From Tyzzerella sp. UBA1042 (GTDB taxonomy: Bacteria > Bacillota > Clostridia > Lachnospirales > Anaerotignaceae), in the NCBI GenBank assembly GCA_002316675.1, contig DCDZ01000038.1, positions 3,357-21,151 on the forward strand: a stretch of 17,795 bases of DNA. Reading direction: 5' to 3'. The position numbers and the translations under genes are program-made. This document shows positions 7,388 through 15,468 of the stretch, piece after piece (position 1 is the stretch's first letter; every line of letters starts with the position of its first letter). The notes under the pieces are model-generated. The model did no database searches and was not told where the DNA came from. It saw only the letters and a program-made list of their open reading frames with translations.

Positions 7388-8470
7388 CTATCCTCTGGGT
7401 ATTTTCAGCTTTGTTCCAACACTCATGGTATCGGTTTCCTTCATGTTATTGGCATCCAAAATCTTCTTATACTCCGCACCATTGCCTAATACCTTCTGGG
7501 CAATGCTCCAAGCGTTATCCCCCTCCTGCACAACATACTCTGTGGCACTTGTTTCGGAGGTGGCAGTATTGGAACTGTCCGACCCTTCTTGGCTAGCCCC
7601 CTGAGAAGCATCCTCTGCATCGCTGTCGGCCAGTGTTTCTCCGCCCTCCGTACCCTGCAGGCTTGCCAGCTCTTCCTCCAACTGCATTTTCTCCAGCTGA
7701 ATTTTTTCATACTTGGTGTTTAACTCTTCATTGGCAGTCACCTGCTTTTGGGCTTCCTCCAGCTTGCTTCCCAGGCTGACACATTTAAAGATTAAAAAAA
7801 CAATCAAAATCAGACCAATGACGCCTAAAATAATCCCCAGCTTGCTGATCCCCCGGGGATATTCCTCCTCGTCGTCATAGTCGTCATAAAGGCTGTCCAG
7901 ATTTTCCTGCTTTGCCTTTTCTTCAAAATCCATGGCTTCATAGCGGCCCTTTGCCTCAAATTCTTCAAAGGCATTTTCCTCTTTTTTTCCGCGTCTGCGC
8001 TTTAACGGCGAAAGGGTTTGCTGCGCCGCCTCCTCCGTAATTCTAGATTTCTTGCGGGAGGGCACCACGCTTACATATTGTATTCCATCGTCATACTCGT
8101 CCTTTTCCATTTTATGCCCACCGGCTGCTGTTTTATTCGTATCCTCTGCGTCCGCATCAAAATTGTTTCTTGCCCGTCTGGAGACATATCTGGTAGGCTC
8201 CCCCTCCTGCTGAGGTGCTCTTCTGATTTCATTGATCTCACTGCCCACCTGCTGCATCCTTGCCTCACGCACCTCTTCAATATCGTCTCTGGAAGGGTGT
8301 CTTCTGGAACGGCCCACCTCTGTGGCGTCGCCCTTGCTCATCAAAGGATGGGTCTGCATTAAAATATCCACCACTTCTTTTGGTAAATCGTTATATAAGT
8401 CTTCACGGTATTCGTTATTATTCCCACCTCGGGTGCCGGGGTTTGTCGTGCTGTTTTTATCACTGCTCAT
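7388..8470 (-). CDS. Single-pass membrane protein with C-terminal LysM domain
   Basis: A 360-residue protein with a long, charged and probably disordered cytoplasmic N-terminal region (1-209), one transmembrane helix (about 211-229), a coiled coil (about 235-272), a Ser/Thr/Glu-rich linker (273-309) and one LysM domain (about 312-358, YVVQEGDNAWSIAQKVLG...GTKLKIP). LysM binds N-acetylglucosamine polymers such as peptidoglycan, so the likely layout is cytoplasmic tail inside and LysM in the wall. GGAGG lies 6 nt before the ATG and a consensus promoter is upstream. It is the first gene before rho, 17 nt apart. The specific role is unknown; cell division or envelope anchoring is only a guess. 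Confidence 0.88.
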   Translation of the reverse strand: MSSDKNSTTNPGTRGGNNNEYREDLYNDLPKEVVDILMQTHPLMSKGDATEVGRSRRHPSRDDIEEVREARMQQVGSEINEIRRAPQQEGEPTRYVSRRARNNFDADAEDTNKTAAGGHKMEKDEYDDGIQYVSVVPSRKKSRITEEAAQQTLSPLKRRRGKKEENAFEEFEAKGRYEAMDFEEKAKQENLDSLYDDYDDEEEYPRGISKLGIILGVIGLILIVFLIFKCVSLGSKLEEAQKQVTANEELNTKYEKIQLEKMQLEEELASLQGTEGGETLADSDAEDASQGASQEGSDSSNTATSETSATEYVVQEGDNAWSIAQKVLGNGAEYKKILDANNMKETDTMSVGTKLKIPRG

Positions 8471-8533
8471 AGTTTACCTCCGCTGGATTGGAAATTCCCG
8501 CTTCTACTCACAAGAATCTCATTATACCTTAAT

Positions 8534-8562
8534 ATTTTACATTCTTCCCTGTGAAGTGTCAA
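8534..8562 (-). promoter_or_regulatory. Sigma-A promoter of the LysM-rho operon
   Basis: On the minus strand, a perfect -35 TTGACA (8557-8562), a 17-nt spacer and -10 TAAAAT (8534-8539). A TATAAT lies slightly downstream as a possible second -10. The leader to the LysM ATG is about 55-60 nt. Confidence 0.75.
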
Positions 8563-8602
8563 CATAACTGGTTCTTTTTCAGAAAAATATAATAAATACA
8601 GT

Positions 8603-8634
8603 AAAAACAGCCACCATTACGGCGGTGGCTGTTT
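8603..8634 (-). terminator. Rho-independent terminator after the 535-aa membrane protein gene
   Basis: The inverted repeat AACAGCCACC / GGTGGCTGTT has an 8-nt loop and, on the minus strand, TTTTT follows (8603-8607). It begins about 10 nt past the stop codon at 8645 and insulates that gene from the LysM-rho promoter. Confidence 0.85.
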
Positions 8635-8644
8635 GCAAACTTCT

Positions 8645-10252
8645 TTATTTTATACCAATCACAGCATTCACACCCGTGGAATCTGTCACATATTCTAAAG
8701 AAACAGTATCACCAACCTGTTTTTTCAAAATACCCAGATACTTCTTTGCTTCCACCTCGAAAAGCTCGTCATTGCCCTCCAGCATCAGATAGTAGTAGGT
8801 ATTTCCATCGGCAACCACGTCCTTCATCATGGCGATGGTGCCGCTGACGGTTAGAGCATTGTCCGTATCCACAGTGCTGATTCCATTGCCTGCCATCAGG
8901 CTGCGGTATACCCTTTCACACTCTGCCACCGTATCACCAATGGCTACAATTTGGTATTTCTGAATGTTTACCATGGCATATTTCTTTACCAGCCCTGCTT
9001 CGTCCTTCAAGGAAAGGAAGTAGGTGGGCTCCTTGGCAATATTCAACAAAATGGGGAAGGTGGCATTATAGCCTAGGTGCTGTACCTGCCCTTCCGCCGA
9101 GGACATGGCCGATACTTCCTTTGCGCCGGAAATTTGATAATACTTGGTTTCCTTTGTTCTGGAATTCATCAGCACAAAACCCACATTAGATTCATCCCCG
9201 CCGATAGAGGTGACACCGGTGTATACCCAAACGTCATCCTCCAAGGCAATATAGTTGTAGCCCTCTGTGCTTTTCAAGCACTCTCTTTGGCCGAAAACAC
9301 TATTGATATACCCCTTTTTCAATGTGCCGTAATAATCATATTGCTCAATCAAAAGGTTGGCATCGTAAACCTTGTCAATCCAACGGGGTACTTCCGAAAT
9401 ATCATAATACACGTGCTCACCCGTAATGGCATTCACCACAATGGCGCCCTTAATATCCGTTCCGCCAAACAGACCGATGGTTTTGGTTTCCACGGCGCAA
9501 ATCCAATAAGGCACAGCATTTTCGTCAATTTCAAAATTCGTACTGCGGATCATGGCGTTGGGATAACGGAACCTTACATAGCGGTAAAGATTCCGCCCGA
9601 AATGCTCAAAGGGGGAAAATTTGATTCCCTGCTCCAGCTTTGTCAAATCTACATTTTGTGTTGTCATATCAATCTGAATATACGCCGGAATTCCCGTATT
9701 CCGGTTAGTAATCCATTTGATGAGATCGCCGTAACGCAGGGGCGTCACCCGCACGGGCTTACCTTGGTAGTTGATCTGATTAAAATAGGAGCTGACCTCA
9801 TACTGAGAAACCATATCCACCATACTGCCCATTTCTCGTTCCGCAAGCTTCGCCGCAGAGGCACTGTCTAAAATGGGGATTTTGTTATAGTCCACCTCTT
9901 GAATATCGGTGGTAAAATCTCCCTGTTCCACGTCCAAAAGCTTGTGATAGGCAGAGGCCCGCAAAATAGGGGAGGATAACAGCGTACCCCCTGCATAAAA
10001 AACCGCCAATGCCAAGGGAACAATCAAAAGCTTTTTCATAATTTTTTTATTCATTGCCCGCTCCGGGCTGCTTCTATCTAAGAAAACCGCACGAAAAATC
10101 GTCCAAAAATTAATCACAATCCCTACGACAAGGACAGTCAAAATGAAAACCCAGCTGTCCCGGGAATGAATATTTAACGGCGGTAAGTAATAATAATACA
10201 TACCCGCCCAAACAAGAATCGTCAATATAATTGGAAAAAGCCGTTTTTTCAT
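8645..10252 (-). CDS. Unrecognised membrane protein with large extracytoplasmic domain (535 aa)
   Basis: I do not recognise the family with certainty. Three hydrophobic helices lie at the N terminus (about 6-23, 34-54 and 73-95). About 440 mostly polar residues follow, presumably outside the membrane, rich in Tyr and beta-type segments, and ending in an OB-like stretch (about 470-535, VSGTIAMMKDV...YYLMLEGNDELFEVEAKKYLGIL...GDTVSLEY). No catalytic motif is evident. I use the ATG at 10252 (AAGGGGTG 11 nt upstream); a GTG at 10264 is in frame but overlaps that binding site. It is a single-gene unit: terminator downstream, divergent promoter region shared with mecA upstream. Confidence 0.8.
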   Translation of the reverse strand: MKKRLFPIILTILVWAGMYYYYLPPLNIHSRDSWVFILTVLVVGIVINFWTIFRAVFLDRSSPERAMNKKIMKKLLIVPLALAVFYAGGTLLSSPILRASAYHKLLDVEQGDFTTDIQEVDYNKIPILDSASAAKLAEREMGSMVDMVSQYEVSSYFNQINYQGKPVRVTPLRYGDLIKWITNRNTGIPAYIQIDMTTQNVDLTKLEQGIKFSPFEHFGRNLYRYVRFRYPNAMIRSTNFEIDENAVPYWICAVETKTIGLFGGTDIKGAIVVNAITGEHVYYDISEVPRWIDKVYDANLLIEQYDYYGTLKKGYINSVFGQRECLKSTEGYNYIALEDDVWVYTGVTSIGGDESNVGFVLMNSRTKETKYYQISGAKEVSAMSSAEGQVQHLGYNATFPILLNIAKEPTYFLSLKDEAGLVKKYAMVNIQKYQIVAIGDTVAECERVYRSLMAGNGISTVDTDNALTVSGTIAMMKDVVADGNTYYYLMLEGNDELFEVEAKKYLGILKKQVGDTVSLEYVTDSTGVNAVIGIK

Positions 10253-10264
10253 TACAGCTGTCAC

Positions 10265-10417
10265 CCCTTCTTTGCTAAAATTAATAAAATATGGCGGTAT
10301 TACCCTCTTTACATCTTCTCTCTAATTCATTATACTATACTATATTTCAAGTAAAAAGTATAGTGGAAATCAAACACGACCATTTATCGACTACAAATAG
10401 ATAAGGAAGTGATTTTT
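10265..10417. promoter_or_regulatory. Divergent promoter region between the 535-aa membrane protein gene and mecA
   Basis: This 153-bp gap holds two -10-like elements back to back: TATAAT on the minus strand (10330-10335) and TATAGT on the plus strand (10359-10364). An inverted repeat ACTATACT (10334-10341) / AGTATAGT (10357-10364) spans both. The matching -35 elements are weak. The mecA ribosome binding site AAGGAAG is at 10403-10409. Confidence 0.4.
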
Positions 10418-11068
10418 ATGAAAATAGAACGTGTTAGCGATAATCAATTAAAACTTACATTAACCAGATCGGACTTGGTTGATCGGGACCTAAAGCTGGA
10501 GGATCTCATCAATCCTTCGGAAAAAACACAGAAGCTTTTTCATGATATCATGGAGCAAGCCTTGGATGAATATGATTTTATTAACGAGAGCACACCCCTT
10601 ATGGTTGAGGCCGTTCCTGTGGGGATTGACGGTATTATGATCATCGTAACAAAAATTGATCAAAAAAATAAAAGTGACAATCCCATGGAATTGCTTTTTA
10701 AAAACAAGGAAGCCCGCAAATGGAAAAAGAAGCCCTTGGACGTGGAGGATGCAAAAGAAGAGGATAACGGAGAGCTCCTGATTTTTTCCTTCCCCACACT
10801 GGATGATTCCATTGATGCCAGCCTCCGTTTAAACGACAGCTATCGGGGAGAAAGCGCATTGTTTAAAAGCAACGAAAGATTTTTCCTCGTTCTGCAAGCG
10901 GATACATATACCGCCGATGAAAACCAAGAGTACATTGAGCTTATTTTAGAGGAATATGGTCAAAAACACGTTTCCACTGCTTTATCGAAATATTACCTTC
11001 TTGAGCACGGCGAGGTGCTCATTCAAACGAACGCCGTCGAAACCTTGGCAAAGACTTTCGGACAATAA
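10418..11068 (+). CDS. mecA: Adaptor protein MecA
   Basis: MecA-type adaptors hand substrates (ComK in Bacillus) to the ClpC/ClpP protease. The 216-residue product matches the family length (218 in B. subtilis) and layout: N-terminal substrate-binding domain (MKIERVSDNQLKLTLTRSDL..., about 1-80), a charged linker (about 81-118) and a C-terminal ClpC-binding domain (about 119-216, with SDNERFFLVLQ-like and YLLEHGEVLI segments). The ATG at 10418 is preceded by AAGGAAG; the in-frame GTG at 10409 overlaps the binding site and is less likely. It is the only clear plus-strand gene, with its own promoter region and terminator. Substrates in this organism cannot be told from sequence. Confidence 0.92.
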   Translation: MKIERVSDNQLKLTLTRSDLVDRDLKLEDLINPSEKTQKLFHDIMEQALDEYDFINESTPLMVEAVPVGIDGIMIIVTKIDQKNKSDNPMELLFKNKEARKWKKKPLDVEDAKEEDNGELLIFSFPTLDDSIDASLRLNDSYRGESALFKSNERFFLVLQADTYTADENQEYIELILEEYGQKHVSTALSKYYLLEHGEVLIQTNAVETLAKTFGQ

Positions 11069-11117
11069 AAAAAGGCTCCTTAGCCCGCAGTTTTACTGGG
11101 CGGGGAGCCTTTTTTTA
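11067..11117. terminator. Bidirectional terminator between mecA and the DUF2461 gene
   Basis: A long hairpin: AAGGCTCC at 11072-11079 pairs with GGGAGCCTT near 11102-11111, and an inner GCCC/GGGC pair closes the loop. It is flanked by an A run on the left and a T run on the right, so it works in both directions. It starts at the mecA stop codon and includes the TAA of the converging DUF2461 gene. Confidence 0.85.
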
Positions 11118-11789
11118 TGCTTGCTTTATGTTTTTTAAAAAACGGTATAAAGGCAGCAGGCTTTCCCATTCTTCTACAATTCTTTTGGGCAGCTCTCCAG
11201 TAAATATCATTTCTTCTAAGCCCTTGCTTTGAGCAACATAAAAATTCTTTTTCACATACCACGGACGCACCGCCGCCGGAAGTCCCGCAGGATCCACCCG
11301 TTTATAGTCCTCACCCATCAGTGTAAATTCCTTTTTTTCCGCAATCTTTGCGATGCTTTCCGCAAAAACCCTAAGGCTGCTTTTTATTTTTTCTCTGTAT
11401 GCCCGCAAATAGTCCGGCGTGGCCTCATATATGCCCATGCCATGGGTATAGCCCTCGGGAGATAGTTCAAAATAAAAGGCAGGGCGCATTTTCCATGCCG
11501 TTCCCACCACAAGGGGCTCCTTTAAAACCACCCAACGGCAGGCACGGTAAGGGCTTTTGTCCTTAGCATACCGAGTATCCCGGTTGATTCTGGATACGGA
11601 CCAATCCACGTTTTCTTCTGTTTTCTCTTTAAATCCTTGGGCCAGCTTTGACGCAAACAAATCAAAGGGCTCCTTCAGTGCCGCCTTATACCGCCCTCTG
11701 TTTTGCTCCATCCATTCCTTACTGTTGTTCATCCGAAGCTCCCACAAAAAATCTATGGTTTCCGCAGAAAAACCAGAAAAATCCCCCAT
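11115..11789 (-). CDS. DUF2461 domain protein
   Basis: A 224-residue soluble protein with the DUF2461 pattern: FLWELRMNNSKEWMEQNRGRY (14-34), INRDTRYAKDKSPYR (68-82), FYFELSPEG (about 104-112) and a C-terminal LPKRIVEEWESLLPLYRFLK. The family (often annotated as TIGR02453) is widespread in bacteria and fungi but has no established biochemical function. The ATG has GGAG 8 nt upstream. It converges on mecA and shares a terminator with it; upstream lies the hppA terminator, so it is probably monocistronic. Confidence 0.88.
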   Translation of the reverse strand: MGDFSGFSAETIDFLWELRMNNSKEWMEQNRGRYKAALKEPFDLFASKLAQGFKEKTEENVDWSVSRINRDTRYAKDKSPYRACRWVVLKEPLVVGTAWKMRPAFYFELSPEGYTHGMGIYEATPDYLRAYREKIKSSLRVFAESIAKIAEKKEFTLMGEDYKRVDPAGLPAAVRPWYVKKNFYVAQSKGLEEMIFTGELPKRIVEEWESLLPLYRFLKNIKQA

Positions 11790-11868
11790 ATTCTCAACTC
11801 CTTTTACAGCCGATTATACCACAGCTTTTTACGATGGAACAGAGGTTATTTTTGCTGTTTTTCTACGC

Positions 11869-11894
11869 AAAAAAGGCGGGCATTCGCCCGCCTT
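11869..11894 (-). terminator. Rho-independent terminator of hppA
   Basis: GGCGGGC (11875-11881) pairs with GCCCGCC (11886-11892) around a 4-nt loop; on the minus strand six T follow (11869-11874). It lies 17 nt past the hppA stop codon. Confidence 0.9.
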
Positions 11895-11908
11895 ACTATG
11901 CTTGATCA

Positions 11909-13888
11909 TTACAGAATACTGCCGATAGTCATGAACAAAGGTGCAAATACCAAAGATACAATTGTCATCAATTTGATTAAAATATTGATGGAAGGGCCGG
12001 AGGTATCCTTAAAAGGATCGCCAACGGTATCGCCAACAACTGCCGCCTTGTGGGCTTCGCTACCCTTGCCGCCATGATTGCCTTCTTCGATGTATTTCTT
12101 TGCATTATCCCATGCGCCGCCGGCATTGGACATAAAGATTGCCATCAATACACCTGTAACCAAAGACCCTGCCAGCAAACCGCCCAATGCGGAGGTGCCT
12201 AAAAGGATACCTACAACCAAAGGTGCGGCAACGGCCATGATACCGGGAACCAGCATTTCCTTCAAAGCCGCTGTGGTAGAAATTTCAACGCACTTCTTAT
12301 AATCGGGCTTTTCTGTCCCTTCCATGATACCGGGAATGGTACGGAACTGACGTCTCACCTCTTCAATCATTTCAAACGCTGCCTTACCAACGGACTGCAT
12401 TGTAAATGCAGAGAAAAGGAAAGGAAGCATACCACCAATAAACATACCGATAATAACTCTTGGCTCAAGAATAGAGATTTCTGTTAGGCCAACGGATTCT
12501 GCGTAGGATACAAACAGCGCCAATGCCGTCAAAGCGGCAGAGCCGATAGCAAAGCCCTTACCCATAGCCGCTGTTGTATTGCCAACAGAGTCCAACTTGT
12601 CTGTAATGTTTCTTACGGAGTCGTCCAAACCGCTCATTTCAGCAATACCACCGGCATTGTCTGCAATGGGGCCGTAAGCATCAACGGCTACAGTAATCCC
12701 TGTTGTGGAAAGCATACCCACTGCCGCCAAAGCGATGCCGTAAATGCCGGATACTGCGTATGCCACAAAAATACCGATACAAATCAGAACAATCGGGATT
12801 GCCGTGGATTCCATGCCCACAGCCAAGCCGCTGATAATTGTTGTAGCCGGGCCGGTTTCAGACTGATCTGCAATTTTCTTTACGGATTTATAATCGCCGG
12901 AAGTATAAACCTCTGTAATAATACCGATCAAAAGGCCTACAACCAAACCGGCAATAATTGCAATACCGGCTTTCATATCGCCAAAGAATAAATAACTTAA
13001 TATTAAAGATGCAATGGCAACCAAAATAGCAGAAGAATAGGAGCCTGCCTTCAGCGCCTTATGAGGATTGGAGTTTTCATCGCCCTTTACAAAGAAGGTA
13101 CCGATGATGGAAGCTAAAATGCCCACTGCCGCCAAAACCAAGGGATAGGCTGCCCCTTCCATCTGGAAGTAAATCACACCCAGTGTAATTGCAGAAATGA
13201 TGGAACCAACATAGGATTCAAAAAGGTCAGCGCCCATACCCGCAACGTCACCAACGTTATCCCCTACGTTATCAGCAATAACAGCGGGGTTACGAGGGTC
13301 ATCCTCAGGAATGCCTGCTTCTACCTTACCTACCAAGTCGGCGCCAACATCGGCAGCCTTTGTATAGATACCGCCGCCAACACGGCCAAACAGGGCGATG
13401 GAGGAAGCACCTAAGCCAAATCCAAATAAAATATTAACATTTTTTGTCAGCACATAAATCGCACCAACACCAAGAAGGCCAAGGCCCACTACGGACATAC
13501 CCATAACGGCACCGCCGCTGAATGCGATAGAAAGGGCTCTGTTCATGCCGCCGACTCTGGCTGCATTTGCAGTTCTAACATTCGCTTTTGTGGCAACCGA
13601 CATACCGAAGTATCCGGCAAGGGTAGAAAGAATTGCACCAAATACGAAGCAACCCGCTGTCATCCAGTCTACGCCAAAGCCAATTAATACAAACAATACC
13701 ACAGCAAAAATAACTAAGATACGGTATTCTGCCTTTAAGAAAGCATTTGCACCGTCTCTGATGGCAGCTGCAATCTCTGCCATACGTTCTGTTCCTTCCT
13801 CCTCGCGGCCCACTTTCCCCGCAAGAACAAAGGCGAACACCAGCGCAAGCACACCAAGCACAGGCGCTAAGTACATCAAGTTTTCCAT
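11909..13888 (-). CDS. hppA: Membrane-bound pyrophosphatase, K+-dependent type
   Basis: A 659-residue multi-pass protein that couples PPi hydrolysis to H+ or Na+ export. Catalytic signatures are intact: DVGADLVGKVEAGIPEDDPRN (180-200), DNVGDNVGDVAGMGADLFES (206-225), DAYGPIADNAGGIAEM (403-418), SNAGGAWDNAKKYIEEG (587-603) and VVGDTVGDPFKDTSGPS (617-633). At GNTTAAMGKG (436-445), Ala440 and Gly443 match the K+-dependent subfamily; K+-independent enzymes carry Lys and Thr there. Whether it pumps Na+, H+ or both cannot be settled by eye. A GGGGGA ribosome binding site precedes the ATG. The gene stands alone, with a long leader (about 245 nt) from a promoter at 14142-14171 and a strong terminator. 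Confidence 0.97.
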   Translation of the reverse strand: MENLMYLAPVLGVLALVFAFVLAGKVGREEEGTERMAEIAAAIRDGANAFLKAEYRILVIFAVVLFVLIGFGVDWMTAGCFVFGAILSTLAGYFGMSVATKANVRTANAARVGGMNRALSIAFSGGAVMGMSVVGLGLLGVGAIYVLTKNVNILFGFGLGASSIALFGRVGGGIYTKAADVGADLVGKVEAGIPEDDPRNPAVIADNVGDNVGDVAGMGADLFESYVGSIISAITLGVIYFQMEGAAYPLVLAAVGILASIIGTFFVKGDENSNPHKALKAGSYSSAILVAIASLILSYLFFGDMKAGIAIIAGLVVGLLIGIITEVYTSGDYKSVKKIADQSETGPATTIISGLAVGMESTAIPIVLICIGIFVAYAVSGIYGIALAAVGMLSTTGITVAVDAYGPIADNAGGIAEMSGLDDSVRNITDKLDSVGNTTAAMGKGFAIGSAALTALALFVSYAESVGLTEISILEPRVIIGMFIGGMLPFLFSAFTMQSVGKAAFEMIEEVRRQFRTIPGIMEGTEKPDYKKCVEISTTAALKEMLVPGIMAVAAPLVVGILLGTSALGGLLAGSLVTGVLMAIFMSNAGGAWDNAKKYIEEGNHGGKGSEAHKAAVVGDTVGDPFKDTSGPSINILIKLMTIVSLVFAPLFMTIGSIL

Positions 13889-14141
13889 GATTAAATCCCC
13901 CTGATTCTCTTTTGAAGTATTTCTTAAAATGAATTTAAGATATTATTTCTGCCCGATCATAAAATCGGAATAACAAAACCTGACCATCGATAAACTTTTT
14001 ATGCATACTGTCATAGTTAATAAAATGACAAAGATACCGCCTCTTTTCTCTGCCACGGTTAGCCCTGTCCCTGGCAAATCAAAAAGTGCAGTCCTAAATG
14101 CATTCCAAATCTTACGCTAGTCTTATTCTGTCCCACGCACT
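13889..14141 (-). other. Long 5' leader of hppA
   Basis: There is no convincing ORF in this stretch. Read on the minus strand it has several short inverted repeats: TGTCAT/ATGACA, CCGAT/ATCGG, CTTAAA/TTTAAG, TGCCA/TGGCA and CTAGT/ACTAG. The heptamer GGGACAG occurs twice, about 70 nt apart. It matches none of the riboswitch consensus patterns I know (c-di-AMP ydaO, c-di-GMP, fluoride). There is no terminator hairpin with a T run before the hppA start. Confidence 0.4.
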
Positions 14142-14171
14142 AGTATAAACGATTTCATCATGAAAAATCAA
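14142..14171 (-). promoter_or_regulatory. Putative hppA promoter
   Basis: On the minus strand: -35 TTGATT (14166-14171), 18-nt spacer, -10 TATACT (14142-14147). Transcription would start near 14135, giving a leader of about 245 nt. No better promoter is apparent closer to the gene. Confidence 0.45.
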
Positions 14172-14273
14172 GCCTTTCGACCATGCATATGCATAATTTT
14201 TCAAAAAATTTCGTCAAAATAACATAAAAATTGTATGCGGACTGCAAAATAACATCAAATTCAGTACCTTTGT

Positions 14274-14309
14274 AAAAAAAATAACGCGGCGAAACCCTCT
14301 CACCGCGCC
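14274..14309 (-). terminator. Rho-independent terminator downstream of the AEC permease gene
   Basis: On the minus strand CGCGGTGA pairs with TCGCCGCG (8 bp with one U-G) around a 7-nt loop, then TTATTTTTTTT follows. It lies about 120 nt past the permease stop. The stretch between (14310-14426) contains no gene or other signal that I can see, so it is read as the 3' untranslated region. Confidence 0.8.
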
Positions 14310-14426
14310 AAACTATACAAAAACAATTGCTGCACTTTTTTCCCCATGGATATGCCAAAAAACTTCACAAAGTGCTTCCGAAAAACATCCCGCCGAAGCC
14401 TGCCGCTTTCTATGTAAGACCACCCT

Positions 14427-15359
14427 TTAAGCCGTGCATAAAAACTCTGCCACCAGCGGCAGGGTAATGACCGATAAAATGGTGGAAACAAAAACATATT
14501 CAGATGCCCTGTTTTCATCATTGCCGTATAGCTCCGCAAAAGACGGCAGTGCCGCCGCCGCCGGTGTTCCCATTAAAACCACCAGCACATTCAACGCCAT
14601 TCCATCCAAAAACAGGCCTGCAATCAGCTTTGTAACAAGGGGCATCACCAGCAGCGTCAGGAAGCTGAAAATATAAACCACCTTATCCTTAAAAATTTCC
14701 CCCACATTGGCCGCCGCTAACAGGGTACCAATATAAATCATAGAAAGGCATACCGTTGTATTGGCGGAAAACAGCAGTGCATCGTAAATAGGTGCCGGCA
14801 ATGTAATGGAGTTGACAAAGCAAACTACACCGATAATTGCAGATAAACAGATCAAATTTAAAAATGCATCCTTCATCATTTTCCCAAAGCTCTTCTTATT
14901 TTCCCCGCCCAGGCTGAATAAGAAGGAACAAATCGTAAATAAAAACACATTGCAGGTAAACATAACACCCACGCAGAAGATTAACCCTTCCTCGCCGTAC
15001 ATTGCCATAATTAAGGGCTGCCCCATAAAAATAACGTTGCTGTATACACCAGCGCCGGAAAAAAGCCCCAATCCCCTTAAGTCCATTTTCATCAGCTTGC
15101 CCACTGCAAAAAAAAGCAGTGCACCCAAACAGCACATCAAAAAAGTCATTGCACAAGTTTTTAGAAACCCCTCAAAAATTTCAACAGAATATTCTCTTTG
15201 CAGTAAAATAATCATGTTGCAGGGCACCGCAACACGGGTCAGCACAATGGAAAGCCCTTTTGCATTGGCCATATTGAGATATTTCTTTTTTTGTAAAATA
15301 ATACCAACCACCATCAAAATCACCATGGTCAGCAACTGCAGAATCACCGGTATTGCCAT
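14427..15359 (-). CDS. AEC (auxin efflux carrier) family permease
   Basis: A 310-residue, highly hydrophobic protein with about ten membrane segments in two halves. Family-typical stretches are the start (ILQLLTMVILMVVGIILQKKK), the Asn-containing GAGVYSNVIFMGQPLI (about 102-117) and the C-terminal LVVLMGTPAAAALPSFAELYG (about 260-280). Bacterial AEC members export or import organic anions such as malate or malonate; the substrate here is unknown. GAAGG lies about 8 nt before the ATG. It appears monocistronic, ending at the terminator at 14274-14309. Confidence 0.9.
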   Translation of the reverse strand: MAIPVILQLLTMVILMVVGIILQKKKYLNMANAKGLSIVLTRVAVPCNMIILLQREYSVEIFEGFLKTCAMTFLMCCLGALLFFAVGKLMKMDLRGLGLFSGAGVYSNVIFMGQPLIMAMYGEEGLIFCVGVMFTCNVFLFTICSFLFSLGGENKKSFGKMMKDAFLNLICLSAIIGVVCFVNSITLPAPIYDALLFSANTTVCLSMIYIGTLLAAANVGEIFKDKVVYIFSFLTLLVMPLVTKLIAGLFLDGMALNVLVVLMGTPAAAALPSFAELYGNDENRASEYVFVSTILSVITLPLVAEFLCTA

Positions 15360-15441
15360 AACTCAACCTTCTTCCCTATATATCCCCTCTTTTCCCTACG
15401 CGAAAAAGAGCATACTAAAATAAAACCTATTGTTTCATTCT

Positions 15442-15459
15442 ATATAAAAATTTTTATAT
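15442..15459. repeat. Perfect AT palindrome (18 bp)
   Basis: ATATAAAAATTTTTATAT lies between the PAP2 gene end and the AEC gene start. It could be a weak 3' hairpin for the mntP-PAP2 transcript or part of the AEC promoter region; no G/C stem or T tract supports a standard terminator. Confidence 0.5.
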
Positions 15460-15468
15460 TTGCAATCT

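Noticed and set aside
9077..9871. 264-codon open frame on the plus strand
   Set aside because: It lies wholly within the well supported minus-strand 535-aa gene, has no ribosome binding site, and its translation has no coherent domain or membrane pattern. It is an antisense shadow.
13889..14141. c-di-AMP (ydaO), c-di-GMP or fluoride riboswitch upstream of hppA
   Set aside because: A fragment resembling GACAG...CTAACC is present, but the other conserved blocks of those classes are missing by eye.
14314..14539. Small frames in the 3' region of the AEC permease gene (for example 14300-14539)
   Set aside because: They overlap the permease coding end or the terminator, lack ribosome binding sites and look like random translation.
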